A stretch of DNA of 64,000 bases from Vanessa cardui (Eukaryota; Arthropoda; Insecta; Lepidoptera; Nymphalidae). Of the stretch, positions 45,448 through 58,818 are shown piece after piece. The notes under the pieces were generated by a model. The model searched no databases. It saw nothing but the letters and a program-made list of their open reading frames with translations, and had not been told where the DNA came from. The DNA is taken from positions 1,443,501-1,507,500 of the forward strand of contig NC_061135.1 of assembly GCF_905220365.1 (NCBI RefSeq), read 5' to 3'. A program made the translations under genes and the position numbers. Within the stretch, counting starts at the first letter, position 1; every line of letters begins with the position of its first letter.

Positions 45448-45570
45448 ATGTTAAATCTATATTAATATTATAAATGTGAAAGGAACTCTGTCTGTCTGTT
45501 GCTCCTTTATGACCAATCGCTGAATCGAATTTGATGGAATTTGGTATGAGCAAAGTTGAACTCCAAAACA
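45448..45570 (+). repeat. Helitron/LINE-like 5' fragment
   Basis: TCTATATTAATATTATAAAT, TCTGTCTGTCTGTTGCTCC and TTGATGGAATTTGGTATGAG. The same motif block occurs reversed at 50408-50548 and partly at 22780-22860. Confidence 0.5.
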
Positions 45571-45667
45571 GGACATAAATAGAAATTAAGCAGATGAAAA
45601 TTCAGCGTTTGAACCCGCAATCATCGGTTAAGATGCACGCGTTATAACGACTGGGCCATCTCGGCTC
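45570..45667 (-). mobile_element. SINE head fragment, Metulj-like
   Basis: Only the tRNA-like head with GTTTGAACCCGCAATCATCG and CTGGGCCATCTCGGCTC remains. Confidence 0.65.
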
Positions 45668-46097
45668 ATACATATAAATAAATAGAACGTAATATTTCTA
45701 AACTTTTGTCTTCGAAATCTTTATATACATAACTATAAAATATAGCGATATTAAAGTGAACTCAAAACTATACAATAGACGTTGCAGGGGAAAAGATCCC
45801 TATGTAAAGAGGGTGAAAAATTTCGGCGATTAATTTACCATGCTTCCCCTTGAGTTCGTAGTTTTATGTATACCTTTTTGAAATACATAAGATTTTTTCC
45901 CGAAAATTTAAAATGTGAAATATTCCCTTTTAGTTTTCTCAGTATAATCAAGGTTGGTTTAAGGTATTTTAATTTTAAGTACATGGTTATAAAGAGCATT
46001 CTGTTTGGAATTTGAGGAATTGTAAATAATGTCCGTTTTGTGTCATTAACAACAGTATCAGTAAAGATGTCTGTATCTAATTTTAAAGAAATTCTGT

Positions 46098-46220
46098 CAC
46101 CCGTGTATTCCACTAAACCGCATTGGAACAGCGTTGTGGAATATGTTCCAAAGCTTCTTCTTAAAAGGGAGAGGCAGCCTTAACCCAGTAGTAGGAAATT
46201 TACAGGCTGTTCTTGTTGAA
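46098..46220 (+). mobile_element. SINE 3' fragment, Metulj-like
   Basis: CCGCATTGGAACAGCGTTGT to GGAAATTTACAGGCTGTTC; 5' truncated. Confidence 0.65.
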
Positions 46221-46324
46221 ATGACGAACCAATAAAATATGCTTTGATTTTAATCAATCTACCAAAGCAATATACATAAAACTTATACTACAGTTTAAGA
46301 TATTAACATGAGAAGCGTAATTTA

Positions 46325-46562
46325 CGACCTCCGTGGTCGAGTGGTGTGTACACCGGACCAATGGTTTTCATGGGTACGCTACTCCAAGGTCCTGGGTCCG
46401 ATTCCCGGCTGAGTCGATGTAGATTATCATTAGTTTTCTATGTTGTCTTGGGTCTGGGTGTTTGTGGTTCCGTCTTTACTTCTGATTTTCCATAACACAA
46501 GTGCTTTAGCTACTAACATTGGGATCAGAGTAATGTATGTGATGTTGTCTCATATTTATATA
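46325..46562 (+). mobile_element. SINE, second tRNA-headed family
   Basis: GACCTCCGTGGTCGAGTGGT head, a 10-base insertion before TGGTTTTCATGGGTACG, body and AT tail. Confidence 0.8.
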
Positions 46563-47205
46563 AATTTATATTAATTTACAAGATTTTGTGTATAATATAT
46601 TCTTTAATGACTAATCGTAAGCTAAGCTATGTAAGGTAAGCTATAGGTTAATATTCTTATATTCAAAAAAGGGATTTGTTTTGCAAATGAGTGGTAAAAC
46701 TGTCTATCGTCCTTTACACGTGACTTAAAGGATCGATTTTTACGGCTCGTAACTCGTAAAGTGATCGATTACTGTTGGAATTATGTTCAACAATGATTCT
46801 GTGACAATAGGCACCGGGCCATTTATAAGGGGTGATACCATTAGCTTATATGGTGTTTTCCATACAGAAAATAATTTATGATTATGAATTTGGCACATTC
46901 GAAAAAAATTTACATCGGATCTGAGCGCAGTATATAAAGGTTTAATATTTTCTTTTAAGAATCATTAAAGAAACGAAATTGTATTCTCTTATGTATCAAC
47001 AAATCTATGACGTCACATTAGAAACGTCTAAAAATATCAGTGTTTCTTTAATAAATTATCTATATATTATATACAAAAACCTTCCTCTCGAATAAGTCTA
47101 TGTATTAAAAAAAACGCATGAAAGTTGCGTAATTTTAAAGATCTAAGCATAGAAACAGACAGCGGTAAGCGACTTTGTTTTATACTATGTAATGATATAT
47201 AAATG

Positions 47206-49797
47206 TGTTATGTACCTATTGTTTCTCCATAATATGTTTGATATAAGCGGACGTGGGAATAGTTTAAACTAGCAAATATGTCCCAAAGGTAAAATTACGT
47301 CCATTACATATATCTCATAGATATTTCTAAATATAATTCATAATTATTATCAACGTAAAGAGAATGCTTTTACTATAGATTATAATAGCTGCTAAATTTA
47401 ATACTAAAATTATTATTAAATAATCAATGTACTTAATCTGTATATAGTATGAAGTTTTAATTTGCTTTCTTAATTATAATTTAGTCTTATATGAAATGAA
47501 TTAAATAGATAAAATTAATTGATATATTTCATGGCTGATATAATATTGAATAATAATAAATGATCTAAATGTATTTTAATACAAATTAGTTTCAATTACT
47601 AGAAATAGAGTAGATCTAGTATGAAGGCGTTCCGAAGCAAATCAAATCATGATGTATTTTTAGGTAACTACTCTCCTCCCATCAGATAATACCACTTAAC
47701 AGCAGCACTTAGCTAATAAGATAGTATATTAACAGGCACATAACACTTGGCGCATTGATGCTGGATACTTAATATTTCTTTAAGTGCCAATACCTACTAG
47801 CAGTGGTAACTTTCAGTCAGATAATTTCAATGTCCAATAAACTGCCAGCGTTTCAAACGTTACCATCATTACTGTTAGAAATACTTCTTTATGTTAATAC
47901 TCATATTTTGCTAGTGTATCCTATTTAATAAAAATGTAATCGATTTTAAAACGACATTCTTATAGCTGTAAAAAATATTGCAAGGTATTTCCTACGCAAA
48001 CGGATTATTAAAAAAACAAAAGAGAGTCGCGCATGGAACGGCACTTAGAGATTTTTGTTAATTTGATTTTTTAACTTCAAGAGAATCATATTTTATATAA
48101 ATGAAACAAATAATAAATAAATATTCATTGCTACTGGTATATTCATTAGTACTAATACTAGTAGACTTCCAGTTTACAGTAACTAATACTTGTTGATTTC
48201 TTGGCAAGCATATATTTATATGTATAATTGTATTTAACTAACATGACTTTTAAATGTTGAAAAAGAGTAATCACTGAGTTTCTTCTCGATCTGACGGTTG
48301 ACGATTCAAAATTGCTTGTAACAGCCTAATTGAAGAGTGTTGGTTTTGAATCTAAATGTCATTGTGATACTTTTACTATACGTTACTGAAACGAATCCTT
48401 AATATTGAATACACTAATCAAACGGCATGATCATCAGTTGTTTTAGTCTATATCATTGAGTATATGTCAAACAGATCTCAGTAGAGTTGAATGTTGTTGA
48501 ACTGTTGAGAGGTACAGTACTCACAATAAAATGCATTTCCTTTATAATGTAGAGTTCACAAAGGTGAGTTAATCTCTTAGACTGGTCTCTATAATTATAA
48601 TAAAACTTTAAATGCTCTTACTACTAAACATTTTAATGGTATGTACACATAGCTGCGACTTCTTTATTTAAACAATAAGAGTTAGAGAGCGTTTGCATTT
48701 GTTTAGAATTATATAAATAATTATGATGGCCCGTTCCTACTTCGCAAGGAAAACGACATAAGATTTTTTTATATTTTTACCTTTTATGTATATTTTTCGC
48801 ACGTTTTTATACCTTGTGTTAGGTTATTTAAGTTTTAGTAAGAATAATCTTTTATAGCTATAAATATAGCCTATGTTACTCAGAGTAAATGTAGCTTTCC
48901 AAAGATGAAGGAATGTTTGAAATCGGCACTGTACTTTTTGAGTTTATTCATTACATATAAAAATACAAAATTTTCCATTATAATAGTAGTATAGATATAG
49001 ATTGGTTTTTATAGATTTTAGGTATAAAAAGTAAGTGTGTAAGCTTGGTCCATACCAAATTCATCAAATTCGGTTCAGCAATTTAGCCATAAAAGATTAT
49101 CTATTTCGAACATTAGTATATGTTTTCTATCAATCAAACCTAATTACACATATACATGGCTTAAGAAGCGCTTGTATACAGTTTTTTTAGGTTACTTCAA
49201 TAAAAATATATGTCTTAAACGAATATTGTTTAATGTAATAATCGATTTCTGTGTTCTAAGTATTACAGCGGTGTTGTAAGTATGAAAATTCGCGTTTTAA
49301 AAGTGTACCTTGAAATTTATGACATTTTGATAACGCTGTTGGTGTTACAGGATGACATTTCAAGGAACGCGTCTTTCCTCCACAAAGGAACGGAAGATAA
49401 AAAAAGAATAACTGAAAGATAAAGTTAGATCTGCTATCAACTTCCGTCTGATTATTCTGCTAAACATTGAACATCTTTAAATCAATAAAGAAGCGTTATA
49501 AATCTCAATTAATCAATTCATAAATCTTAATTTCGAACAATAAATCTCCTCTAGCCACGTTGGTTTAATTCCGGCAATTTATGGGACCCTTATTCGATAC
49601 ACTTTTTCGTGAGAACAATACGACATAGATCTCGTATAAGTAGAACTATCTGTAAACTCCTTAGTTGCGTGTATCAGCGGAAGCAATATATTTTGTCAAT
49701 ATGTCTTTTGCGAATTAAATAAGTTCGTGCGAATCATTGTTGTATTACATATTTCTAATATTCCTTTTACGAGACCAATTTATATTTATTATTAGTA
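47206..49797. other. AT-rich DNA, few repeats
   Basis: Contains a degenerate GGTTGGCGGACGAGC-type fragment (about 47655-47820) and a non-LTR 3' fragment (48250-48335). No exon recognised. Confidence 0.45.
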
Positions 49798-50172
49798 GTC
49801 GCCCGCGGCTTCGCTTGCGTTTTAGCGTGTTAGTTGTCATGTGTGAGGCAAAGTATATAAATATAAATATCAAACGTAGAAAAATTAACATTTATTAATA
49901 TAAGAAGTAAAAACATTAAATACAAATATGAAATAAACCTAGTTCATGTTTAAATCTTGACCGCGTGGAATGGTGGCAAGAATGCTAGCAGCATTTCCCC
50001 GTTGAATCGGAATTCCGAAATGCTTCTTTATTCCTGCTTGATTCCTCTGGGCAAAAAGGAATCAGCCCTCCTGTCACCAGAGGAGGCAATGAGGCGAGGT
50101 GTTATACTTTTGATGAAGCTTTTTGCACCACTACGACAAGGGCCAAGCGTTTCGACAGAAAATGGGTAATAT

Positions 50173-50407
50173 AAATATAAATATTGGACGACATCACATA
50201 CATTACTCTCATCCCAATGTAAGTACCTAAAGCACTTGTGTTATGGAAAATCAGAAGTTACAACGGTGCCACAAACACCCAGGCCCAAGACGACACAGAA
50301 AACTAATAAACCTTCTACATCGACTCGGCCGGGAATCGAATCCGGGACCTCAGAGTGGCGTACCGATGAAAACCAATGTACACACCACTCGACCGCAGAG
50401 ATCGTCA
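50173..50407 (-). mobile_element. SINE, second tRNA-headed family, minus
   Basis: TTGGACGACATCACATACAT tail side to GTACACACCACTCGACCGC head; B box complement GGGAATCGAATCC. Confidence 0.78.
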
Positions 50408-50561
50408 AAGTCAAATATCATATGTCCTTTCATGGATTTCAAGTTAGCTTCATACAAAATTTCATCAAATTTGGTTCAGCGGGTTTGTCGTGAAAGAGCG
50501 TCAGACGGACAGAGTTACATTCACATTTATAATATTAATAAAGATTAAATATTGGTAATAA

Positions 50562-50849
50562 GATTCGAGATGACCCAGTGGTAGGAACGCGCGCATCTTA
50601 ACCGATGATTGCGGGTTCAAACGCAGGCAAGCACCGTTGATTCATGTGCTTAATTTGTCTTTATAATTCATCTCGTGCTCAGCGGTGAAGGAAAACATCG
50701 TGAGGAAACCTGCATGTGACAAATTCTGCCACATGTGTATATCACCAATCCGCATTGGAACAGCGCGGTGGGATATGTTTCAAATCGTCTCCTCAAATGG
50801 AGAGGAGGCCTTTAGCCCAGCAGTGGGAATTTACAGGCTGTTGTTGTTG
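50562..50849 (+). mobile_element. SINE, Metulj-like, with 10-base target duplication
   Basis: Flanked by TTGGTAATAA at 50552-50561 and 50850-50859. Head GATGACCCAGTGGTAGGAAC, tail GGCTGTTGTTGTTG. Confidence 0.9.
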
Positions 50850-51259
50850 TTGGTAATAATCATTGAAGAGTTGACTCTATAGAAATTGTAGTCTGCTAGA
50901 TAGTTATCAATAAAATTTATTCGTATGTATATTAAATCTAGTTATTTTATTTCATTTAGTACTAAAATCGATTAAAAATGTTGTATACACATAAGTTATA
51001 CATTATTTCCATTAAATCAAAGCAGTGAAAAGCCACTACATCGAGGTAGAGTGCCCAAAATACCGACAGCACTTTCCTTTACGTCGAAAGCTCTCGGTTC
51101 TCGAATCTTGAGTTCAATTGATGAGTAGTTACGAATTGGTAGAGGTAACGATTGGGTTTTGACTAAAAGTCTATCTCGATAAAAGAAGGAATAAGTATAA
51201 ACAAAACTTTGATTCACTACTGTGGACTACTTACAGTTCTTAACTAATATATCTTTATT

Positions 51260-51774
51260 GAGCTGAGATTACCCAGTGGTTAGAGCGCGTGCATCTTAAC
51301 CGATGATCGTGAGTTCAAATCCAGGCAAGCACCACTATATATATATATGTGCTTAATTTGTGTTTATAATTCATCTCGTGCTCTGCGGTGAAGGAAAACA
51401 TCGTGAGGAAACCTGCATGTGTCTAATTTCATCGAAATTCTGCCACATGTGCATTCCACCAACCCGCATTGGAATAGCGTGGTGGAATATGTTCCAAACC
51501 CTCTCCTTAACGGAAGAGGAGGCCTTTCTCAGCAGTGGGAAATTTACGGGCTGTTACTTTACACCCGCATTGGAATAGCGTGGTGGAATAGGTTCCAAAC
51601 CCTCTCCTTAACGGAAGAGGAGGCCTTTCTCAGCAGTGGGAAATTTACGGGCTGTTACTTTACACCCGCATTGGAATAGCGTGGTGGAATAGGTTCCAAA
51701 CCCTCTCCTTAACGGAAGAGGAGGCCTTTCTCAGCAGTGGGAAATTTACGGGCTGTTACTTTACTTTACTTTAC
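51260..51774 (+). mobile_element. SINE, Metulj-like, with triplicated 3' half
   Basis: Flanked by TATATCTTTATT at 51248-51259 and 51775-51786. After the normal head and body, the stretch from CCCGCATTGGAATAGCGTGG to GGGCTGTTACTTTACA occurs three times in tandem (period about 105), then a (CTTTA)n tail. Confidence 0.9.
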
Positions 51775-52006
51775 TATATCTTTATTTATAATACAACACT
51801 ATGCTACACTAATATGTATAAAAGCTCTCGACCAATGATATGACCTCTGATATACCTCTGATCGCGATATCGTCAGTAGGATGTCAAAATGTTATTGTAT
51901 TATGTCCTCTCGTGGCTGGAATAGATAACAGATTAGTTCTTACCGTAAAACCTTTTAAGATAATGGTAAGTTTAGGTATATGCGACGTTTTATTTTCTTG
52001 TTTTTT

Positions 52007-52292
52007 ATGGTATAGGTTGGCGGACGAGCATATGGGCCACTTGATGGTAAGTGGTCACCATAACCCATAGACAATGACGCTGTAAGAAATATTACCTGTT
52101 CCTTACATCGTCAATGCGCCACTTACCTCGGAAACTAAGATATTAAGTCCTTTGTGCCTGTAGTTACACTGTCTCACTCACCGTTCAAACCGGAACACAA
52201 CAATACTGAGTACTGTTGTATGGCAGTAGAATAACTGATGAGTTGGTGGTATCTACCCAGACGGGCTTGCACAAAGCCCTACCACCAAGTAA
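52007..52292 (+). repeat. GGTTGGCGGACGAGC-family copy
   Basis: Near full length: TATGGTATAGGTTGGCGGAC to GCACAAAGCCCTACCACCAA. Confidence 0.82.
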
Positions 52293-53219
52293 AACTCTAC
52301 TGAATACACAATACACATTTAACCATTATTCCTATACTACCACCAAATATTTTTTAATCCACAAAAATCATATATATCGATTATAAAACGCATACAATAA
52401 AGAAACCCTACAGAGCATATCCTGGTGCAAGTTTTTAAGGTTGACTAGACACCGTGAAGCCCTACATAGCTCGGTAATGCTCACCGTCTGGCCGCTGAGA
52501 AAATTCGGTTGAAATTTTACACTTTGTTGCTTTCTTTTATTTGCGAAACCTTCTAAAGGATTAATGTGAATTTTCTTTTTAAGCAAATTAAGCGACAAAT
52601 ATATTTTTTTTTTACGATTCATGAACCGGAAGGAAGGGAGGGGAACGGACAGTTTCCGGTAACGCTTGGCTTGTTTAATTTTTTTTGTTAATTGATGAAA
52701 GGACGCTGTTGTTTTGTGTTTTAAAAAAAGTTAAAAAATTAAAGAGAGACATATTATCTTTCGTAATTTTAAATATTCATTCTAGAAGGACAGACGCTTG
52801 AAGGATTTCCGTGTCGCTTAATGCTTATTTTATAGTGAGCTCGATCTGTCAAAAAGGTTTCATATACAACATTTTGTATCCTTTTTTCCTTGATCTGATA
52901 CAATTATTTGGTGTAAAATCAGGTCACGCAAGGCATTGTCATATAAAATAATTTCGGATGATATATTGACGAAAACCATTTAATTATATAGAACTGATCC
53001 ATCAGCATCGTTCATTGGTTTTTGTGCAGTAATACGAAGTCATAGTTATTCGAAAAAATAAAATTAAAATTTTAAATGCTATACACTAAGTTAATTATAT
53101 CGATGAGATATTTAAGCAACCTAAGGTACATATTCAATTCATCGATTTTCAAATTGTTTCGCTCTCTGCTAACATTTTCTTATTAGATTGTGATAATAAA
53201 TAAAATTTTAACAAAAAGA

Positions 53220-53452
53220 AAAACCGACTTCGATCAAAACACTATTTTAAAACAAATAAAAATGTACTAAAAAGTAATAAAAATAATTGCATATTTAACA
53301 TATTTTTTAGAGTCCTCCTAGGTAAAATGAAATGAAAAATATTAGACTACTTAAAAGTCGATTTACGATTATATAATGTAGTTATAATTATTGCTATATT
53401 TGGAGTCGGTGTCTCTAATGAATTGATAACCTCCTCCTTTTTGAAGTCGGTT
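53220..53452. mobile_element. Short element with AACCGACTTC ends
   Basis: Inverted ends AAACCGACTTC and GAAGTCGGTT about 230 bases apart. Inside is CCTCCTCCTTTTTGAAG, shared with 34020-34053. Confidence 0.6.
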
Positions 53453-54203
53453 GAAAATTGAACCAACCAATTGTAGGTGAGAATCGCATATAACCCGGTC
53501 TTTCCACCTATTAGGGTACCGTTCTGATTGCTTGAAGATAAACAACAAGTTACTTGTATTGTATTGTATACAGCTTGCATGGTTAGTCCGACACAAACAA
53601 TGCAATGTTTTAAAATGCTTTTAATAAATGATGATTTCAATTTGCGTATTCACATACAAGTATCATTGAAACTATGTACGTTTGTTGGCACTTAAAGGTA
53701 CCTGGTATAGTAGAGTATGTACCGTAAACGAACAACGGATCAAGCTTGAATCTGATCGAAAATATTGCTCACAAACATTTGCCTTTAATTAGCTTTTCAC
53801 TTCTTAATTAATGTCCTATTGTTTTTCCGGTATGCGTTGCTAAACTATTCATCCCATCGTGATGATACTTTAGTCAGATAACTTATGTATATCTACGAAG
53901 GCTTTTGACGAAACAAAACAGGGGTATTATTGTCCTTAAAAATGAACTCCTTGAATATAAGAGTACAGTGAATAGGTTTATTTTGGATTTTTGGCGTGTA
54001 CCAGGTGAGATGAAAGACAAATGCCTGTTCCATTACAAATATATATATAAAATACTTTCTATGTAGACCATTTAAGATTAAAGACAGCGTACAAAGTGAT
54101 AAAATCTGTCATCTTACATAATTGTTTAAAAAAAACCGTAAATCTATTTTATATGCACGTAATATATCCTACATATGTTAATTTAATGCAAGCTACATTG
54201 AAA

Positions 54204-55349
54204 CAAAGATTTAAATCGTTAGATGCGCCCCTGCCATAGTAAAACCGCTATAAAATGTGTCAATCCTCAAATGAGTGAGCTTACTCATTCGCTACCAGTG
54301 TTCATTTATACGCAGTGACAGTCAGACGTCATCCATTGTAATTAATGCTCTAATTATAATCCAAAAAAAATCGCAAAATGCCGTCATGTGCCTTTCGAAA
54401 GTGCAATCATAACTCAAGAAATACTAATAAAGCCCAGGGTGAAACATTTCACTCGTAACTATTTATATTTATTTTAATATTGAATTTATTTTATTCAGAT
54501 GTCCGAAAAGACCACGAAATGAAAGAAATTGTGCGACAGAGAAAGTAGTATGGCATAATTTATGTAATTAACAGAGATGAAACTATTGTCTCAGTACCAT
54601 TCTATTAACTAATATAACTAGATACACGGAAGTACTACGGAAGCGGTTTGGAAAGGGATCATCTATAAATGGACATTAACAGCGAAAATACTGTGGTAGC
54701 GTCGGCATATTATGTTTTTTAAATATTATATTAAAAAAAAAATGTTTTAAATTGCATTGTAATATTTTTGTAATATTAGTCCGTCAAAGTATATTTTTGC
54801 TCTTAGAAATCTAGTAGCTTGGAAATAATAGTGGATAAAGGTAATACAGCGAGACCAGGGAGATGAGGCATGGTCACCTACGAGATTTAGTCGAGTTTGT
54901 CCTGCCTAGAACAAATAACAACTTGGATCCATAAAATACAATTAATTAAGTTCGTAATTAAATGCTACGCTGATGCACGCCTTCATCATATTCATAAAAA
55001 TGTTCAGAGAACAAACAGGCAAAAGTAAATTGATTTTATTTCGTGGAGAATAAATATTATGTAATAACGTGTATGTAATAACAAAAAATATATAATACTA
55101 TTTTTTATAATACAATAATATTTTTTTTTGTTAAAATTAAAATTGTTTATTAATAACGTGTATTATTTTTTGCAATTATTACAAATAATTAAAACAACCT
55201 AATTTCTTACATTTTACAATTTGATGAATTTGTTGACCGTACTTCGCTTGCATCTGTGTGAGCGCGTAAGCGACTTGTCAACACACGCATTTTAAAAAAT
55301 ATTCCACAGTTTTTGAAGGTGAGGGCGCATCTAACGATTTAAATCTTTG
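54204..55349 (+). mobile_element. P-element-like transposon, 27-base inverted ends, 8-base target duplication
   Basis: Ends begin CAAAGATTTAAATCGTTAGA (54204-54230) with an exact reverse complement at 55323-55349. CATTGAAA flanks both sides (54196-54203, 55350-55357). An 8-base duplication together with a THAP-type start exon points to the P superfamily, though hAT also makes 8-base duplications. Most of the 1146 bases are non-coding. Confidence 0.78.
54378..54571 (+). pseudogene. THAP zinc-finger start exons, decayed
   Basis: ATG opens MPSCAFRKCNHNSRNTNKAQ then GETFHS, the start of a THAP DNA-binding domain (C-x4-C and FH). A candidate intron (GTAACT..TTCAG, 54455-54498) joins to CPKRPRNERNCATEKVVWHN before a stop at 54571. 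The later Cys-His pair and the rest of a transposase are absent, so it is a remnant of the surrounding transposon. Confidence 0.6.
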
Positions 55350-55736
55350 CATTGAAACATCATAATATAATTTTGTTACATTTGAAACTGCCATTGATTC
55401 AAAATGTAGATTGTAGAATCTAAAACGAAACCAAAAAACATAAAAGGCCCGAATCAAAATCATAATTCGGTGTTTATTTTGTACAAAAAGTTATTAACAT
55501 TCATTCTCATACAAACTCTTGGAGCTTAAAAGTGCTTTTGAAATAAGTTTTCCAGTTGCAAACCAGTCCACTTCATGATTAGCTTTATAACTTTGAATAA
55601 AGTTAAACTTTCTATAAACTCGGAAGGAATTAAACATCTACAATATTCGTTATAATTTTAATTTCTCAAAGAAATAACTCGTACTTTTATCAAACTCAGC
55701 CAACCAAGAAAGGTATTTGAATTCGTGTTTCTCGTA

Positions 55737-56088
55737 CAGTCAGCGTCAAATAATTAGAGACACTAAGGGTATTTGAATAATTAGACGCAACCAAAAAATC
55801 AATAAAATCGGTACAAACAAAGTTTCCTTATTGTTGTCAACAATATACGCGCTCAATCGTATTTTTGAACACTTAGAATGCTTGGAAACCAATGGCGAGA
55901 TGACTGTAACCATATTTATGACGGTTTGTCTGAAACGATCTATATGACATTTTAAACGTCTCGACTTTTTGAGCGCGTATATTGTTGACAACAATAAGGA
56001 AACTTTGTTTGTACCGATATTATTGACTTTTTGGTTGCGTCTAATTATTTGAATACCATGAGTGTCTCTAATTATTTGACGCTGACTG
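55737..56088. mobile_element. Tc1/mariner-type MITE with ~120-base inverted ends
   Basis: Flanked by TA on both sides; ends CAGTCAGCGTCAAATAATTA and the reverse complement. The arms extend well inward (CGGTACAAACAAAGTTTCCT and its complement). 352 bases, no transposase; the 115-codon minus frame across it is a shadow. Confidence 0.88.
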
Positions 56089-57081
56089 TACATGGATTAA
56101 TATTATATTTTACTTGGTAGACTTACACGTAGAAACCTGTAGTATTGTTGTTAGCGTTGAATTTGAAAACATGTCCAATTGACGTAAAACAAACATAATG
56201 TTACTTAGTTATCATAAAAAAAAAAACAAAAATTTACTGAAACGGCAACTCCAAGAGTCGGAAATAGTTCAGGCGCATGAGCAAGGGCTTTACGCCCTTA
56301 CCGAGATATTTTCTTCAAGACAACTTCAAGACTCGGGCTGTTACTTAGATATTTGTCGATAGAATAATCTAACAATTTACTATCTAGGATTTGAACCAAG
56401 AACCTCGAAATCGGTGTCTATATATCAACGCACTAGACAAACGAACGTTCATTTAAAAATAAATATTTTTTTCGTCGTCATACTAAACTATTAAGCAATA
56501 TTTACAACCGACCATTGACACCTCATTTAGACATTTCTTTGATATCATAAAAGTTAAATAAATTTGTCAAAAATGCAGCATAAAAGATAAAGATGTAATA
56601 TATTATATATAAAGTAGACCGCCAGTCGGTGAGTTGTAAATCATTGCTAATGGCTTCAAGAAATAGACCAGATTAATAAAAGACCGTTTTATTTAATAGG
56701 CTTCAGTGACGTACGGCAGTTGCTGGTCCGCCGCGACGCTCGTAGTAGCGCCTTTGTCTTATATTGTTCTGGTAAAGCCATTATTATTCTACTAAGCAAT
56801 TATTTACACCATACAGTAACACTAAATGCTAATATTGCTTACAAAACAAACGTTTTATTACACGAAACTTACATTAAACATTTTATTTGAAATTTGTGAC
56901 ATGAATTGGTTTTTAAAAGTATTTTAAGCTTCATTAAAAGTATAACCTTCACCTTATTGACGGTACTGCTGATAGGAGGGCTAGCTCGTTTTTTGCCCAG
57001 AAAATCGGAATTACAATTCAATGGGGAAATAGTGCTGGCATTTTTGTCACCATTCCACGCGGTCAAGATTAGATTAGCAAC

Positions 57082-57386
57082 AACAACAACAACAACAACA
57101 GCCTGTAAATTCCCACTGCTGGGCTAAAGGCCTCCTCTCCCTTTGAGGAGAAGGTTTAGAACACATTCCACCACGATGTTCCAATGCGTGTTGGTGGAAT
57201 ACACATGTGGCAGAATTTCTATGAAAGTTGTCACATGCAGGTTTCCTCACGATGTTTTCCTTCACCGCAGAGCACGAGATGAATTATAAAGACAAATTAA
57301 GCACATGAAACAGAGGTGGTTGCCTGGGTTTAAACCCGCAATCATCGGTTAAGATGCACGCGTTCTAACCACTGGGCCATCTCGAC
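57082..57386 (-). mobile_element. SINE, Metulj-like, with 13-base target duplication
   Basis: Flanked by TTAGATTAGCAAC at 57069-57081 and 57387-57399. (AAC)n tail and a complete head. Confidence 0.9.
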
Positions 57387-57458
57387 TTAGATTAGCAACT
57401 ATTTTTAATTCATATTTGTATATATTAAAATAATTAATGTTAAGATTTCTTTTATTGG

Positions 57459-57605
57459 TAGCCGGACGAGTAAATGGACCACTTGATGTTAAGTGACCAC
57501 CACCACCTACAGAAAATATAACCTTAAGAAAAATTTACCTTTTCTTACATTACTAATATGCCACCAACTTTGGGAACTAATAAATTATATTCCTTGTTTA
57601 ATTTA
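57459..57605 (+). repeat. Degenerate GGTTGGCGGACGAGC-family copy
   Basis: GGTAGCCGGACGAGTAAATG, TTAAGTGACCACCACCACC and CCACCAACTTTGGGAACTAA are in consensus order. Confidence 0.6.
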
Positions 57606-58575
57606 CACTCATCAAATTAATAAAATTACGGTAAAGTAGGTAATAGTGGATATATCTGTACGTAGTATAAGATAAGGTTGTTTCTGCCGTCTGTACGTAG
57701 ACTATGTAACAAAATAATAAAGTTTTCAGCAATAAACAAAGTGATTTAAGATTAAGATTTATGTATAATATATGCATATCAAAGAGAAAAAGGTGATTAC
57801 TAAAACTTAACTAACCGGAAAAAAAAAATTTGCTCTTCAATATAAAATGTATGTATAATCCGCATTGTATCCGTGAGAAGCCGAAACGGGTAACCGGTAC
57901 AGATAAATAAATAAGTCTGTTTGAAATACAAAGGATTTTACTAACCCGCAACTATTAATCGTTTGTTAACGCTATGTGGCTTGTGTGTTGATATCACGTG
58001 CGCTGACGAGACAAATCTGAAAAAATCGTGCTATTGCCACTGTAAGTCTGATTGTAAAAAGACTATAAACGCCAGTACGATCAGATGACCCTAAGACATC
58101 TTAAAGTACGCCGTTGACAGTTCTTTTTGTTTATAGATCGAGTTTATCTAAAAATTCTTACGAACAGTTAGTATTACGTTTACATTACGAACTATTTTTT
58201 GAAAATTCTGAAATTCTGAAAATGACCTGCACTATGCGGCTATTGACCGCAGAATGCATAGAGGTTCGTGTAAGTATAAGAAGTGCGCAGGCTTTGTGAA
58301 AAGTCGTCTTATTCCTTCGAGACCTCTTGCTCCACTGCACAGCCATATACGTATATCATATAACCTACTGAGAACGAACGCTGCCTCGTAGACGCGTTTG
58401 AAATGGGAAATGTTGGAAAACATAAAACTGCTTACATTAATGTAAAAATGTATTTTGGTAGCGCAATGCAACAAACAGCGATGGCTATCGACCGGCAAAT
58501 TTATTTCATATTATTTTATCAATAACTAGACATTCCTCTCGACTTCGAATGGTTTATGTTTCAACAGCAACAACG

Positions 58576-58818
58576 ATAATAACAACAACAACAACGGCCT
58601 GTAATTTTCCCAGTTCTGGGCTAAGGCCTCAACCTATGGTTGGTGGATTAAACATGCGGCAGAATTTCTATGAAATTAGACACATGCAGGTTCTCTCAAG
58701 ATGTTTTCCTTCACCGTCGAGCACGAGATGAATTATAAACATAAATTAAGCACATGAATGTTCAGTGGTGCTTGCCTGAGTTTGGACCCGCTATCAACTA
58801 CTGGGCAATCTCGGCTCA
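58576..58818 (-). mobile_element. SINE, Metulj-like, internally deleted
   Basis: (AAC)n CGGCCTGTAATTTTCC to GGGCAATCTCGGCTC; about 60 bases of body missing after GGGCTAAGGCCTC. Confidence 0.75.

Noticed and set aside
55746..56093. 115-codon minus-strand open frame
   Set aside because: Coincides with the arms of a TA-flanked MITE, whose palindromic sequence explains it.
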